A stretch of DNA of 64,000 bases from Archaeoglobaceae archaeon (GTDB lineage Archaea; Halobacteriota; Archaeoglobi; Archaeoglobales; Archaeoglobaceae), in contig JALSOQ010000016.1 of assembly GCA_026986375.1 (NCBI GenBank), forward strand, positions 1 through 64,000, given 5' to 3'. A program made the translations under genes and the position numbers. The notes under the pieces were generated by a model, which was not told the DNA's origin, did no database searches, and saw only the letters and a list, made by a program, of their open reading frames with translations. Below are positions 26,440 through 35,172 of the stretch, piece after piece (the stretch's first letter is position 1; each line of letters begins with the position of its first letter).

Positions 26440-26904
26440 TTAAAGATACATCAAATCTTTGTCGTCCGCCTTTTCGAACTCGTAGTTCACGTTCCATATT
26501 ATGTAGAGCTTGCACTTGAATATCTCCCTCAGAGCCTCCATGAGCTTGGGTTTCGTTAGTTCCTCCAAGTATAGAGGTATCTGAAATTCTATCTGCCTGA
26601 CGTTCTCGGCATCCGGTAACATCCTAAATTCTGCCTTTCTGAAGAGGAGGTCCATCTTCCACTTGAAGATTAGCTTTCTCTTCTTTTCCCTCGGAAGGGA
26701 GTGTAAGGCTTTGTAGTGGGGATCCGCCAAGATTATCCCGCTTACGACCACTACTATATCCCTATCTTTCACCTTTATTATATCCGAGATCTGTCCAGAA
26801 TTCGCCGGAAATTCCACCACGTAGTGCCAGTCCGCATTTTCATCTGGAACTTCTGACTTGAAAATTCCCTCCTCCAAGAGCCAACGCTTTACGGTTTCTT
26901 GCAT
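26440..26904 (-). CDS. DUF2299-like archaeal protein
   Basis: A 154-residue soluble protein matching, by my reading, the archaeal DUF2299 family. It begins with a short helix (TVKRWLLEEGIF), then mixed strands including ADWHYVVEFP and DIVVVVSGIILADPHYKAL, and ends IYIIW-like (LYIIWNVNYEFEKAD). No catalytic motif, metal site or membrane segment is visible. It is a single gene, convergent with atpD. The fold may resemble secretion-chaperone-like alpha/beta sandwiches, but I give no function. Confidence 0.6.
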   Translation of the reverse strand: MQETVKRWLLEEGIFKSEVPDENADWHYVVEFPANSGQISDIIKVKDRDIVVVVSGIILADPHYKALHSLPREKKRKLIFKWKMDLLFRKAEFRMLPDAENVRQIEFQIPLYLEELTKPKLMEALREIFKCKLYIIWNVNYEFEKADDKDLMYL

Positions 26905-27045
26905 GAACTGACGATGTCGGTGTATAATAAAAGTTTTTAGTCTTCGAAGCGGGATTTATTTAATTTTTATGAAAAATTATTTTTTATATTTGACGGGGAA
27001 AGGTCTTTATTGTTCGATGCGTTTCGATTTTAATCGGGTGGTAAA

Positions 27046-27978
27046 ATGAAAGATGAAAGGATAGAGAGAATAACGAATCAGATAGTGGAGCAGTTCAAGA
27101 GATCGGGATACGAGGTTGACGCTAAGGAGATATCAAAAAGGCTCAGGCTCCTCATTCACGAGTTCAAGGTTCCCGAAAGCGAAGCTGTAAAGACGATAAA
27201 GAACTGGCTCGCGAAGGAGTTGGACATTCCGAGGGAGAAGTTGTTGGCTGAAGCTCCCCTCGTAAAGATAGCGGACATAACGAAGCCGGGACAGTGGGTT
27301 AGTTTAAAAGCCAAAGTCGTTCAGCTGTGGGATTCTACGAGTCCGAGCGTTTCCCAAGTTGGACTGATAGGAGACGAGACGGGAATTATAAAGTTCGTTA
27401 TATGGGCTAAATCGGGAAAGAGGGAGGTGGAGGAGGGAAAGAGTTACCTTTTCAGAAACGTCGTGACCGATTCGTTTCAGGGAAGGATGCAGGTAAACGT
27501 TACGAGGACGAGCGACATAGTGGAGATCGACGAGGACATACAGCTACCTCCGCGTGAAATAGAGGTGGTCGGGGCTCTGGTTGCGATACAGCAGAACAGC
27601 GGTTTGATTCAGCGTTGCAGTATATGCAGAAGGGCGATGGCGAAGGGCGTTTGTCCAGTTCACGGGAAGGTCGAAGGATACGACGATCTTAGAGTGAAGG
27701 GAGTGCTCGACGACGGGGAGAACGTATACGAGATAATCCTGAACGAGGAGAACGTGAAGGCCTTGACCGGGATGGATTTGGAGAAGGCGAAGAAGATAGC
27801 CGCGGAGAGGCTCGACAGAGGTGCAGTCCTTTCGGAACTTAAGGCGAGGCTTTTGGGAAGGTATCTGAAGGTTGGAGGAACGAGGGGTGGCAGATACCTG
27901 ATTGTGAACCGCGTCGAGTTTTTGAAGGGCGTGGATAGGAAGGATGTCGAGAAGCTTATGGAGGAGGTCGCGGTATGA
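27046..27978 (+). CDS. rpa: replication protein A (OB-fold, zinc-finger ssDNA-binding protein)
   Basis: A 310-residue archaeal RPA that coats single-stranded DNA in replication and repair. An N-terminal helical region (~1-70) comes first. An OB fold follows (~75-165: ITKPGQWVSLKAKVVQLWDS, VGLIGDETGIIKFVIW, GRMQVNVTRTSDIVEID). Next is a zinc-finger OB domain with CSICRRAMAKGVCPVHG (C-x2-C-x8-C-x2-H) followed by DLRVKGVLDDGENVYEI. Length and single-OB-plus-zinc layout match the RPA1/RPA41 type. The downstream RPA-associated gene overlaps by 4 bases. A GGTGG ribosome-binding site precedes the ATG. Confidence 0.9.
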   Translation: MKDERIERITNQIVEQFKRSGYEVDAKEISKRLRLLIHEFKVPESEAVKTIKNWLAKELDIPREKLLAEAPLVKIADITKPGQWVSLKAKVVQLWDSTSPSVSQVGLIGDETGIIKFVIWAKSGKREVEEGKSYLFRNVVTDSFQGRMQVNVTRTSDIVEIDEDIQLPPREIEVVGALVAIQQNSGLIQRCSICRRAMAKGVCPVHGKVEGYDDLRVKGVLDDGENVYEIILNEENVKALTGMDLEKAKKIAAERLDRGAVLSELKARLLGRYLKVGGTRGGRYLIVNRVEFLKGVDRKDVEKLMEEVAV

Positions 27979-28652
27979 ACTTCAGGAAGAGGGAGGTTGC
28001 AAGGAGGATATTCTCATACGAGTTCAACAGATCCACGTATAGAATTCAGCCGGAAGAGGACAAGGCTCCGGTTTACGTTCTTACCCCCTTAGGAATGAGG
28101 TGCAACAGGGTTTTCGTAGTAGGAGCTTTGCTCGACAAGGAGGAGGTAAAGCCGGATTCCGGAGTTTGGAGGATAAGGGTGGCCGATCCAACCGGAGCTT
28201 TCAGGGGTTACGTAGGAAGGTTTCAAACCGACGCCCTCGACTCTCTGATGGAGATAGAACCGCCGGAACTCGTAGCTATAGTCGCGAAGGTGAGGGTTAT
28301 AGAGAGGGACGGAAGACTTTTCCCGGCTTTGAGACCGGAGAGCATTTCGGTGGTCGACAGCGAAACGAGGGATTACTGGATATACGAGACTTCCAAGAGA
28401 ACTCTTGAGAGGATAAGGAGGATGGAGGAGAAAGCTGACGAGGACTGCAAACTCGCTTGGCAGATATACAACCCCAACCTCAACGAGTTTAGGCAGGTGG
28501 TGAAGCAGGCTTTGGCCACGCTCTTAGAGGAATTCGAGCTCGTTGGAGAGAAGGAAGAGGAGTTCGAAGAGAAAGAGGAGTTTGAGGAGTTGGAGGAGGA
28601 GCTCGAATTCGAGGAGGAGGAATGGGATCTGACGGATATACTGGGTGAGTAA
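27975..28652 (+). CDS. RPA-associated OB-fold protein (COG3390 type)
   Basis: A 225-residue partner of RPA, of the archaeal RPA-associated/RPA32-like family usually encoded just after rpa. The N-terminal REVARRIFSYEFNRSTY is typical. The OB fold covers about 40-125 (NRVFVVGALLDKEEV, WRIRVADPTGAFRGYVGRF, LVAIVAKVRVIERDGRLFP). The C-terminal ~35 residues are nearly all Glu, a flexible acidic tail that may contact DNA-processing partners. Its start overlaps the rpa stop (ATGA). Confidence 0.85.
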   Translation: MNFRKREVARRIFSYEFNRSTYRIQPEEDKAPVYVLTPLGMRCNRVFVVGALLDKEEVKPDSGVWRIRVADPTGAFRGYVGRFQTDALDSLMEIEPPELVAIVAKVRVIERDGRLFPALRPESISVVDSETRDYWIYETSKRTLERIRRMEEKADEDCKLAWQIYNPNLNEFRQVVKQALATLLEEFELVGEKEEEFEEKEEFEELEEELEFEEEEWDLTDILGE

Positions 28653-28714
28653 TTTTACATTCAGAATCTCTATATTGAATTAATATTATATACCCTTTTA
28701 TCCAACTGTTGAAC

Positions 28715-29176
28715 ATGGCGGAGATGATAATACCCTACCCGCAACTGCAGAAGATATTGAAGGAGACGTGCGATCTCTCGCTTTACAAGGTGGAAGCGGA
28801 GGAGATGATGGAGATTGCGGAGAAGAAGCTCGCGGATCTCTTCGAAGTGGCTTGCGAGAAGGCGAAGGCGGAGGGGAGGAAGACGGTCATGCTCAGGGAT
28901 CTGCCACTCACCAAGGGTTTCCTCAACTCGATGGACCTCTTTAGGATGGCGATAACGAGGGAGAACGTAAGGATAGAGCCAATAAAGGAGTTCGTGCTGA
29001 AGAAAATTCCCGCCGATATGCCTCTGCAGGACGAGCTCGTGGACGAGTTGCCGGTGATAACGGGAACGCTGTTCGTTCTCATCGGAAGGGTCATAAAGGC
29101 CCTGCACCCCGATGTCGAGAGGGTCCACAAGGAGCACGTAGAGGAGGCGAAGAAGGTTTTGGATTACACGCTCTAA
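28715..29176 (+). CDS. DUF1931 double-histone-fold protein
   Basis: A 153-residue all-helical protein of the DUF1931 family, built from two fused histone folds. The first half ends with the histone-like [16 protein letters not shown]; the second contains [23 protein letters not shown] and a C-terminal helix with [15 protein letters not shown]. Related proteins have been described as histone-like; DNA binding is not proven here. The ATG at 28715 is chosen over the TTG at 28709 because a TATA element (AATATTATAT, about 28682-28691) lies at leaderless distance. It overlaps the convergent UbiD-type gene by 4 bases. Confidence 0.75.
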   Translation: MAEMIIPYPQLQKILKETCDLSLYKVEAEEMMEIAEKKLADLFEVACEKAKAEGRKTVMLRDLPLTKGFLNSMDLFRMAITRENVRIEPIKEFVLKKIPADMPLQDELVDELPVITGTLFVLIGRVIKALHPDVERVHKEHVEEAKKVLDYTL

Positions 29177-30417
29177 ACCACCTTTTCGAAATCCTTTAAC
29201 CTTTTGAGTTTTTTAGTGGCGTCGATCCCCCACTTGGCCGTGGTCTCTCCGGCGGAGGGATCCAAACTGCTCCCCCTCGCACCCCTTATTACTACGAAGT
29301 CCTCGTCCGCCTGAAACCTCGTGGCTATCGCGTATTCCACGTCGTTCGGATCGTATATATCGATGTCCTCATCGACGACAATAACACCCTTCAGGCTCGG
29401 ATTTGCGGAAAGAGCCGCTATTATAGCGTTCTTCCCGTCACCTTCCGTCACCTTCCTTATCTGAACTATGGCGTGGAAGTAGTGCCTACTGCCGGAAGTC
29501 ATGATCACGTTCCTGACCTTGCAAACGTTGGCTACGCTCCTGTATATCAGCGGCTCGTATGGAACTCCCATGAGGATCTGGTGCTCGGAGCTCGCCGGGG
29601 TTATGGAGTAGTATATCGGATCTTCTTTCACGAACATCGAGTCTATCTCTATCACCGGCTCCATCCTAACTTTGTCGTAAGTTCCGGTTATATCGACGAA
29701 CGGTCCTTCCTCAGCCCTTTCGTCCGTAATTCTACCGAGCAGAACTATTTCCGCATCGGGAACGAGCAGATCCTCTATCTCGAACAGATCCAGACCCTTC
29801 ATCAGGGCGGAGGCGTATCGGAACTCCATCCCCTCCGGAACCCTCGTGGCGGATGCGAAGAGAATCAGGGGATGGACTCCTATGGCTATGGCTATCGGGA
29901 GATCTCTTCCCCTTTCCACCGCATCCCTCCACATTAGATACGTGTGCCTCGGAGGAACGAGCCTCGCGACGAGCCTTTTCTCGTCCAAGATCATCATCCT
30001 GTGTATCGAGGCGTTGAATTTCTCCGGCTTAACCGGTTCATCCACCCACTTCGCTATCACGACCCCGGCGGTTATGTATCTCCCTCCATCCCTCTCGAAA
30101 TACTTCAGAGCCGGCAGTTCCTTCAGATTCACCCTCTCCTCCTTCAACGGAATATCCCTCTTAATCTTCACTTCCGCCGAGGAGTAGTCGATAGTTGCAA
30201 GATATTCCGCGATCTTTTCCTTTTTTATTCCCAAGTATTTTGACAGCAGTTCCCTCGTCGCTACGAAGTTCTTGGCGACCCTCTTACCTTCGACGTTCAG
30301 GAGAACAGGAGTTCTCTCCAAATTCCTTTCCTTCAGAAATTCGACGACCTCATCGTGCCCGAGTTCCTCCTCAACCACTACGACCTTTATCTGCCCTAAA
30401 ACGTCCCTAACGCTCAT
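29173..30417 (-). CDS. UbiD-family decarboxylase
   Basis: A 414-residue member of the UbiD family, which reversibly (de)carboxylates aromatic or unsaturated acids with prenylated FMN. Seen: [21 protein letters not shown]-type region ([17 protein letters not shown]), the metal/cofactor acidic set in [35 protein letters not shown], and the C-terminal [15 protein letters not shown]. UbiD proteins are about 420-490 residues, so this is complete. In archaea such enzymes serve menaquinone-like synthesis, mevalonate-pathway branches or aromatic breakdown; the substrate is not predictable here. Its start overlaps the purC stop by 4 bases. Confidence 0.85.
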   Translation of the reverse strand: MSVRDVLGQIKVVVVEEELGHDEVVEFLKERNLERTPVLLNVEGKRVAKNFVATRELLSKYLGIKKEKIAEYLATIDYSSAEVKIKRDIPLKEERVNLKELPALKYFERDGGRYITAGVVIAKWVDEPVKPEKFNASIHRMMILDEKRLVARLVPPRHTYLMWRDAVERGRDLPIAIAIGVHPLILFASATRVPEGMEFRYASALMKGLDLFEIEDLLVPDAEIVLLGRITDERAEEGPFVDITGTYDKVRMEPVIEIDSMFVKEDPIYYSITPASSEHQILMGVPYEPLIYRSVANVCKVRNVIMTSGSRHYFHAIVQIRKVTEGDGKNAIIAALSANPSLKGVIVVDEDIDIYDPNDVEYAIATRFQADEDFVVIRGARGSSLDPSAGETTAKWGIDATKKLKRLKDFEKVV

Positions 30418-31427
30418 TCTATCAACTCCTTCAGCCTTTTGACCACATCTCTGAGGCGTTCTACTTCGAAGATCTTTCTTCCGATTATCTCGTTGCAGCA
30501 GGCCTTATACATGTCCGAAACGACTCTCAGCAATTCCTTAGGTAGCTTCGGCGGTTTTCCGGCCAATTCCCTCCAGTTCGGCTTTCCCTTAACCCTTTCG
30601 AGCCTCTCAAACCACTCAGTCCTCCTATACCACTTCCTGAGCACCTCCTTGCTTATCTGAACTCCTTCAAAGCTGAACCTGCACTCGTCCGGAGTTCCTA
30701 CGGCATCGACGACCATTATCTCTCTATCGGAATCGAACGCGAACTCCACTTTTCCGTCCAAGTTCTCTATTCCTACTCTCCCAACTTCTTTCGTTATCGT
30801 ATCGTCTATCTTGAGAACGAGCTCCTTTATCCCCTCCAACTCCTCTTCGCTCAATCCCGCGATCTCCTTCGCCTCATCCCAGCTTAGGTATCTGTCCCTA
30901 TCCTCAAGCTTCGTGCTCACGTCTAATATAGGCCTTTCGAGCCTTTCGTTCGGCTTTGGATAACTCCTGAGACCGAGCTGTTCGAGCGTAACTTCCCCCC
31001 TTTCGAGCCTTCTGAAAACGCTACTTCCCTCCGGCAAAGCGTTTCTGTAGATGAATTCGAGCGGAATGAGGAAGTTACCCCTCTCCCTCTTGAATATCGA
31101 GTAGTCGTAGTGTTCGTTTACCTTTTTTGGCCTTAGAACCCTCACGAGCCTTATCTCCATGACGTTCGTCGGACCTTCCAGTTCTTCCAGCCTCTTAACC
31201 CTCCCGTTTTCAACCAATCCGACGTAATGCGTTCTGATACCCATTTCCTCAAGTTTCTCGAAGAAGAACGCGGATATCATGCAGAGCGAGGAGCCTTTAC
31301 CCTCTATTTCATCCGGCATCCTTCCGTAATCGAAGACGGAATACCTGTCGCTGAAAACGAACCTTCCACGTCCGAGCTCCTTTTCCTTCGGTTCCTTCAG
31401 AACCATCAGATCCTTCACACTACCCAT
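30414..31427 (-). CDS. purC: SAICAR synthetase (purC-type)
   Basis: A 337-residue archaeal-type phosphoribosylaminoimidazole-succinocarboxamide synthase, which joins aspartate to CAIR in purine synthesis. Seen: the N-terminal ATP-grasp-like strand KELGRGRFVFSDRYSVFDYG, KGSSLCMISAFFFEKLEEMGI, IRLVRVLRPKKV followed by PLEFIYRN, and KLEDRDRYLSWDEAK, all of which line the nucleotide and substrate sites in the family. It is longer than bacterial PurC (about 240) through a C-terminal helical extension common in archaea. The start overlaps the cbiZ stop by 8 bases; GTG three codons later is an alternative. Confidence 0.88.
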   Translation of the reverse strand: MGSVKDLMVLKEPKEKELGRGRFVFSDRYSVFDYGRMPDEIEGKGSSLCMISAFFFEKLEEMGIRTHYVGLVENGRVKRLEELEGPTNVMEIRLVRVLRPKKVNEHYDYSIFKRERGNFLIPLEFIYRNALPEGSSVFRRLERGEVTLEQLGLRSYPKPNERLERPILDVSTKLEDRDRYLSWDEAKEIAGLSEEELEGIKELVLKIDDTITKEVGRVGIENLDGKVEFAFDSDREIMVVDAVGTPDECRFSFEGVQISKEVLRKWYRRTEWFERLERVKGKPNWRELAGKPPKLPKELLRVVSDMYKACCNEIIGRKIFEVERLRDVVKRLKELIE

Positions 31428-32040
31428 GTTGCGAGTCTAAGCTTTTCCACTTGGAAAGACTTTCGGTAACCCCCCTCTTAACCGCTTCCCATATCCTCCT
31501 CCCGAGCTCGCTTACGTAGCCGGCGTATTCGTAGTAATCTCCCTTACAAGTTTTCGCTACTATTACCGCATCGGTCGATGTTCCTGTGAAGTTCAGACCG
31601 GCTTTTAGCAGAGCGAAAGACTTGGCTTCGGTTGCGGTTATAACCGCGTTTATCATCGCACTTTCCGGCATTTCTCCATCCACGACTACTATTACGTTTA
31701 TGGTTCCTATCCTCTCGTTCGGATTCGTAATCCCGGCGGTTACGAAGGCTGTGACGTTCCCGACGCTGACCACGGACAGCTTGTCCATCGGAACTGCGGT
31801 TAAAAGCCCGAAGAACCTCTTTAAACCGAACTCGTTCGCTATTCTTTTCACGTATTCCTTCGGATCGTCGAACCACCCTCTTATCGTGTGGTTGAACAAA
31901 TGCTCAACTCTCCCCCATCCCCCCAACACGCCGGAGCTTATCGCGAAGAAATCCCCCTCGACTATCAGAGTATCCCTAACGACCCCCCACCTCATCGTTA
32001 CGGTTTTATTTTCGGACGTATAATTCGTTTTTATGTCCAT
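31420..32040 (-). CDS. cbiZ: adenosylcobinamide amidohydrolase
   Basis: A CbiZ-family protein of about 206 residues, an archaeal-type enzyme that removes the aminopropanol side chain from salvaged cobinamide to give adenosylcobyric acid. Seen: AISSGVLGGWGRVEHLFNHT near the N-terminus, the family core FVTAGITNPNERIGTINVIV, TATEAKSFALLKAGL and GTSTDAVIVAKT. Start choice is uncertain. The open frame extends to 32109, but the divergent gene begins at 32033; the ATG at 32040 overlaps it by 8 bases, and an ATG at 31995 would leave room for promoters. Co-transcribed with purC. Confidence 0.8.
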   Translation of the reverse strand: MDIKTNYTSENKTVTMRWGVVRDTLIVEGDFFAISSGVLGGWGRVEHLFNHTIRGWFDDPKEYVKRIANEFGLKRFFGLLTAVPMDKLSVVSVGNVTAFVTAGITNPNERIGTINVIVVVDGEMPESAMINAVITATEAKSFALLKAGLNFTGTSTDAVIVAKTCKGDYYEYAGYVSELGRRIWEAVKRGVTESLSKWKSLDSQHG

Positions 32041-33223
32041 ATACGCGTTCGCGGAGATGGAGAACGGGAGGGCTAAGAGAATATACGCTTCCGCCAAATA
32101 TCCTTCCAAGCAGAGCGGAAACGTTTTTTACGATTCGGACGAATCGATAAACCTCAAGTTCGCGGACGAGTTGCCGGTGAAGGTGGAAGGTTTGTATTCG
32201 GTTGTGGCTTTCAGACCGAGCCACGTTTTGATTTCGAGGGACGTTCTGGGCGGAAAACCCCTATACTACGATCCGAAAACCCTCACGTTCTCATCCTTCA
32301 AATACTACTTCGAATCCGAGCCGATCGAAGTTTTGCCGGGCGAAGTCGTTAAAATAGATTACACCGGAGAAATTTTGGATAGGAGGCGATACGACTTCGG
32401 AGACGTTTTTAGGAAAATGGACGCAAGCATAGAAGAGTTGATGGAGATCGTGGAAAAGTCCCTTCTGAGCTTCAAACCCGGACACGCGTGCATATCTTTC
32501 TCCGGTGGTCTCGATTCTTCTCTCCTCGCTTCGATATACGACCTCCAACTCATAACGGTCACCGCATCGAAGGAGGAGAGGGAGTGGGTCGAAAGAGCGG
32601 CTAAGATGCTCGGAAGGGATCTGGAGGTTTACGAGTTCGGGGAAAGTGATGTAAAGGAGATTCTGCCGAAAGTCGTTTCCGCCATAGAGACCGCGGATCC
32701 CCTTCAGGTTTCGATAGCCGTTCCGATCTACCTCTCTCTGAGATTCGCTAAGGAGCTCGGATACAACGCGGTGGTGTTCGGACAGGGTGCGGATGAGCTC
32801 TTCGGAGGATACAAGAAATACTTAGAAATGAGCAGAGACGAGCTTGAGAGGGCTTTGATGGACGATGTTAGGAATTTGGGCAAGAACAACTTGGTGAGGG
32901 ACAGCAAGGTCGCCTACAGCTTGGAGATGAAGCTCGTTCTTCCATACCTCCAGTGGGACGTGATAAGGGCCGGAATAAGCGTTCCGGTCGAATACAAGGT
33001 AAGGAAAGTTGACGGAGAGGTGGTGAGGAAGTTCTTCTTGAGGAAGATAGCGGAGAACTTCATGCCGAAAGATCTGGCTTTCAGGGAGAAGAAGGCAGTC
33101 CAGTATTCTACCAAAACTACCAACATACTCAGAAAGATCGCGAAGAGAGAAGGTAAGAGGCTTGAGGAGTATTTGAAAGGATTCCTTGCCGAGCATGAAG
33201 AGGCGAAGGAGTTTTGGGGTTAA
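32033..33223 (+). CDS. asparagine-synthase-related ATP pyrophosphatase
   Basis: A 396-residue member of the asparagine synthase family. Residues ~1-115 look like the N-terminal glutamine amidotransferase domain (YSVVAFRPSHVLISRDVLGGKPLYY), but the protein starts MSIYAF without the catalytic Cys2, so glutaminase activity is not expected. The PP-loop SFSGGLDSS is at ~156, FGQGADELFGGYKKY follows, and then YSLEMKLVLPYLQWDVIRAG, as in asparagine synthase C-terminal domains. It is shorter than AsnB (about 500-600). It may use ammonia or adenylate a different substrate. Divergent from cbiZ; overlaps the next gene by 29 bases. Confidence 0.75.
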   Translation: MSIYAFAEMENGRAKRIYASAKYPSKQSGNVFYDSDESINLKFADELPVKVEGLYSVVAFRPSHVLISRDVLGGKPLYYDPKTLTFSSFKYYFESEPIEVLPGEVVKIDYTGEILDRRRYDFGDVFRKMDASIEELMEIVEKSLLSFKPGHACISFSGGLDSSLLASIYDLQLITVTASKEEREWVERAAKMLGRDLEVYEFGESDVKEILPKVVSAIETADPLQVSIAVPIYLSLRFAKELGYNAVVFGQGADELFGGYKKYLEMSRDELERALMDDVRNLGKNNLVRDSKVAYSLEMKLVLPYLQWDVIRAGISVPVEYKVRKVDGEVVRKFFLRKIAENFMPKDLAFREKKAVQYSTKTTNILRKIAKREGKRLEEYLKGFLAEHEEAKEFWG

Positions 33224-33614
33224 GCTTGACTGCAGGATTGGTGGGAGATTCTGCGGGAAGTGTTGCTACGAAACTGAAATGCCGCTTACGGAGGAGGACA
33301 TAGAGAGGATAGAGAGGCTCGGATTCAAAAGAGAAGAGTTCGTAGTCGAAGTTGACGGAATCCCTCAGCTTAGAAACGTCGGAGGTAGATGCTTCTTCTT
33401 GGACGAATCTAACCGATGCAGGATATACGAGAACAGGCCGATTGGATGCAGGATATATCCCGTAGTCCTCGACTTGGAGAGCGGTAGGGCGGTGGTGGAC
33501 GATATCTGCCCCAAGAAGGATTCAATAAGCGAGAGGGATTTGAAGGATGCGGAAGCTATCCTCAGGGAGCTCGTGAGGAAAATATACTCTCTACGGCTTC
33601 AGCGGCGATCTTAG
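33195..33614 (+). CDS. YkgJ-family cysteine-cluster protein
   Basis: A 139-residue protein with eight cysteines in the arrangement of the YkgJ (zinc- or iron-chelating) family: DCRIGGRFCGKCCYE near the N-terminus, then GGRCFFLDESNRCRIYENRPIGCRIYP and a final C in DDICPKK. Such domains bind a metal or iron-sulfur cluster; the role is mostly unknown. The only in-frame ATG is at 33195, inside the upstream gene, giving a 29-base overlap. The 3' end overlaps the convergent gene by 53 bases. Confidence 0.75.
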   Translation: MKRRRSFGVKLDCRIGGRFCGKCCYETEMPLTEEDIERIERLGFKREEFVVEVDGIPQLRNVGGRCFFLDESNRCRIYENRPIGCRIYPVVLDLESGRAVVDDICPKKDSISERDLKDAEAILRELVRKIYSLRLQRRS

Positions 33615-34815
33615 CCATTCTCGCTTTTATGAATTCCCCAAACCTCTCCTCGTCCACAACTTCTATGCCACCCCTCCTCTCTCTCACTATTCCCCTCTCC
33701 AACGCCACCTCCAAGTCCTTCGTTTTCGAAGTCTTCAGAAATGCGAGGTCGAGGACGTTTCGGAACTTCAGAACTGTTCTCTCATCGATCTCCGCGTATG
33801 CCCTCTTCGAGAGAAATTCCGCAACTTCTTTGGATGTTCTGTATTCGTATCCGAAGAACTCTCCGTAGTAGTCGTAAACGGGAACCTTGGATGCGAGGCT
33901 GACTTCGAATAGCCTTTCGAAGAGGTTCTTGGCCTCGCGATAGAATACGGTGTAGGATAGAAGTCTGCACAGCGCTACGAGCGGATCCAAACCCTTCAAC
34001 ATCTTCAGAATTTCATACACATCGAGCTTCGCGAATACCGGTAGGACGGAGTAGTATATCTCATCCAGTCCCCCTCCACTAACTTCGATTTCCTCGACGT
34101 CAGCATCTTTCAGGACGAGCCCCTTCCTCTCCGCGAGCCCCGTGACGATTACGAACAGTATCTCCTCCCTAAAATCCTTCAAAATTTCGTCTACTTTCCT
34201 CAGCTTTTCTCTCACCGCAACCTTGGCCACCCTGAAGCCTTCCCTCGTCAGAGAGGTCATGAAAGTCTTGGGTCTGACGAACTCCTTCGTATCTCTAATA
34301 GCGAGCCCGCATTCAATCAGCGTCGGAAAGAGTCGGACGAAAGGGATTTTCTCCGAGACCTTCCCCGAATAGTCCTCTATTACTTCCTCGGCCATGTAGA
34401 GGTAAACTATCGCATCCATCGCCCTCCTCGCAACAGCATCATCGGATAGCTTTTCTTTTAGGAGCTCCATAGCCTTCCTGTAAAGCTCGTAATCTCTGTT
34501 TTTCCTACTTTCGAGCCATACCTCGAATGGGGGATCGTAGTCTATTCCCAAAGCATCGCACATCCCTCTTAGGTCGGTAACTGTTACGCCCTCGAATTCC
34601 GAGCTACAACCCTCGCACAGGACGATTCTAATCGAGAAGGGATAGCTGAGAAGCTTGCGGGCGACGTTTTTGGGATTTCCTATCTCTATTCCGACCGAAA
34701 AACCTCGCTTGAATCCTGCCACGTCTATCCAGCCCAGAGGACATCTGAAGTCCTTGATTACCCTGAATCCGTTTTTCTTCAGAACGAATGCGACGAACTC
34801 CTTTACCTCTTCCAT
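33562..34815 (-). CDS. uncharacterised protein with a nuclease-like N-terminal segment
   Basis: A 417-residue soluble protein I do not recognise. Residues ~1-70 (VLKKNGFRVIKDFRCPLGW, then IDVAGFKRGFSVGIEIGN) have the strand-D-strand-E layout seen in PD-(D/E)XK-like nuclease folds, but the lysine of the motif is replaced (EIG), so activity is doubtful. CEGC (~73-76) could bind metal. The remainder is mostly helical with no known motif. It may be a regulator or a degraded-nuclease binding protein of the Archaeoglobales; this is inference. Its C-terminus overlaps the YkgJ-type gene on the other strand by 53 bases. Confidence 0.5.
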   Translation of the reverse strand: MEEVKEFVAFVLKKNGFRVIKDFRCPLGWIDVAGFKRGFSVGIEIGNPKNVARKLLSYPFSIRIVLCEGCSSEFEGVTVTDLRGMCDALGIDYDPPFEVWLESRKNRDYELYRKAMELLKEKLSDDAVARRAMDAIVYLYMAEEVIEDYSGKVSEKIPFVRLFPTLIECGLAIRDTKEFVRPKTFMTSLTREGFRVAKVAVREKLRKVDEILKDFREEILFVIVTGLAERKGLVLKDADVEEIEVSGGGLDEIYYSVLPVFAKLDVYEILKMLKGLDPLVALCRLLSYTVFYREAKNLFERLFEVSLASKVPVYDYYGEFFGYEYRTSKEVAEFLSKRAYAEIDERTVLKFRNVLDLAFLKTSKTKDLEVALERGIVRERRGGIEVVDEERFGEFIKARMAKIAAEAVESIFSSRAP

Positions 34816-34839
34816 AAAAGATACTCGAATCGAACGATA

Positions 34840-35172
34840 TCAATCATTCGGAATGAGGTAGTCGATGTAGTATGCGTCGAACTCGTCGTAAATCCCCAAA
34901 TTCTTGGCTACGAATAGGGCGAGGATATGTGCACAAGGTTTTTTTCCTTTAAGCCGAATCTGGAAGTCCTTGCACGTGCAGAAGGAGTCGTCGACCAGAT
35001 ACTCCTCCCTTCCGACCACGACGAAGAAATCCCTGTATTTCTTCACCCTCCTGTCCTTTACGTAGAAGAACGCCTTCTCTCCCCTCTTCCCGTAGCTGAG
35101 CAGTAGGGCCTTGTAGAGTTCGTAGCTCAATCCGTGCTTCAGAGCTTCTACAACTTTTTCGTCAATCCTCAT
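34840..35172 (-). CDS. small SWIM zinc-finger protein
   Basis: A 110-residue protein with a SWIM-type zinc finger: SFCTCKDFQIRLKGKKPCAH (C-x-C-x(n)-C-x-H) at about residues 64-83. A strand-rich segment (KYRDFFVVVGREEYLVDD) comes before it and a helix (LALFVAKNLGIYDEF) after it. SWIM domains bind DNA or protein. Small SWIM proteins in archaea have been linked to RecA-paralogue partners in recombination, but nothing in this context confirms that. It overlaps the DUF2150 gene by 11 bases and is probably co-transcribed with it. Confidence 0.72.
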   Translation of the reverse strand: MRIDEKVVEALKHGLSYELYKALLLSYGKRGEKAFFYVKDRRVKKYRDFFVVVGREEYLVDDSFCTCKDFQIRLKGKKPCAHILALFVAKNLGIYDEFDAYYIDYLIPND

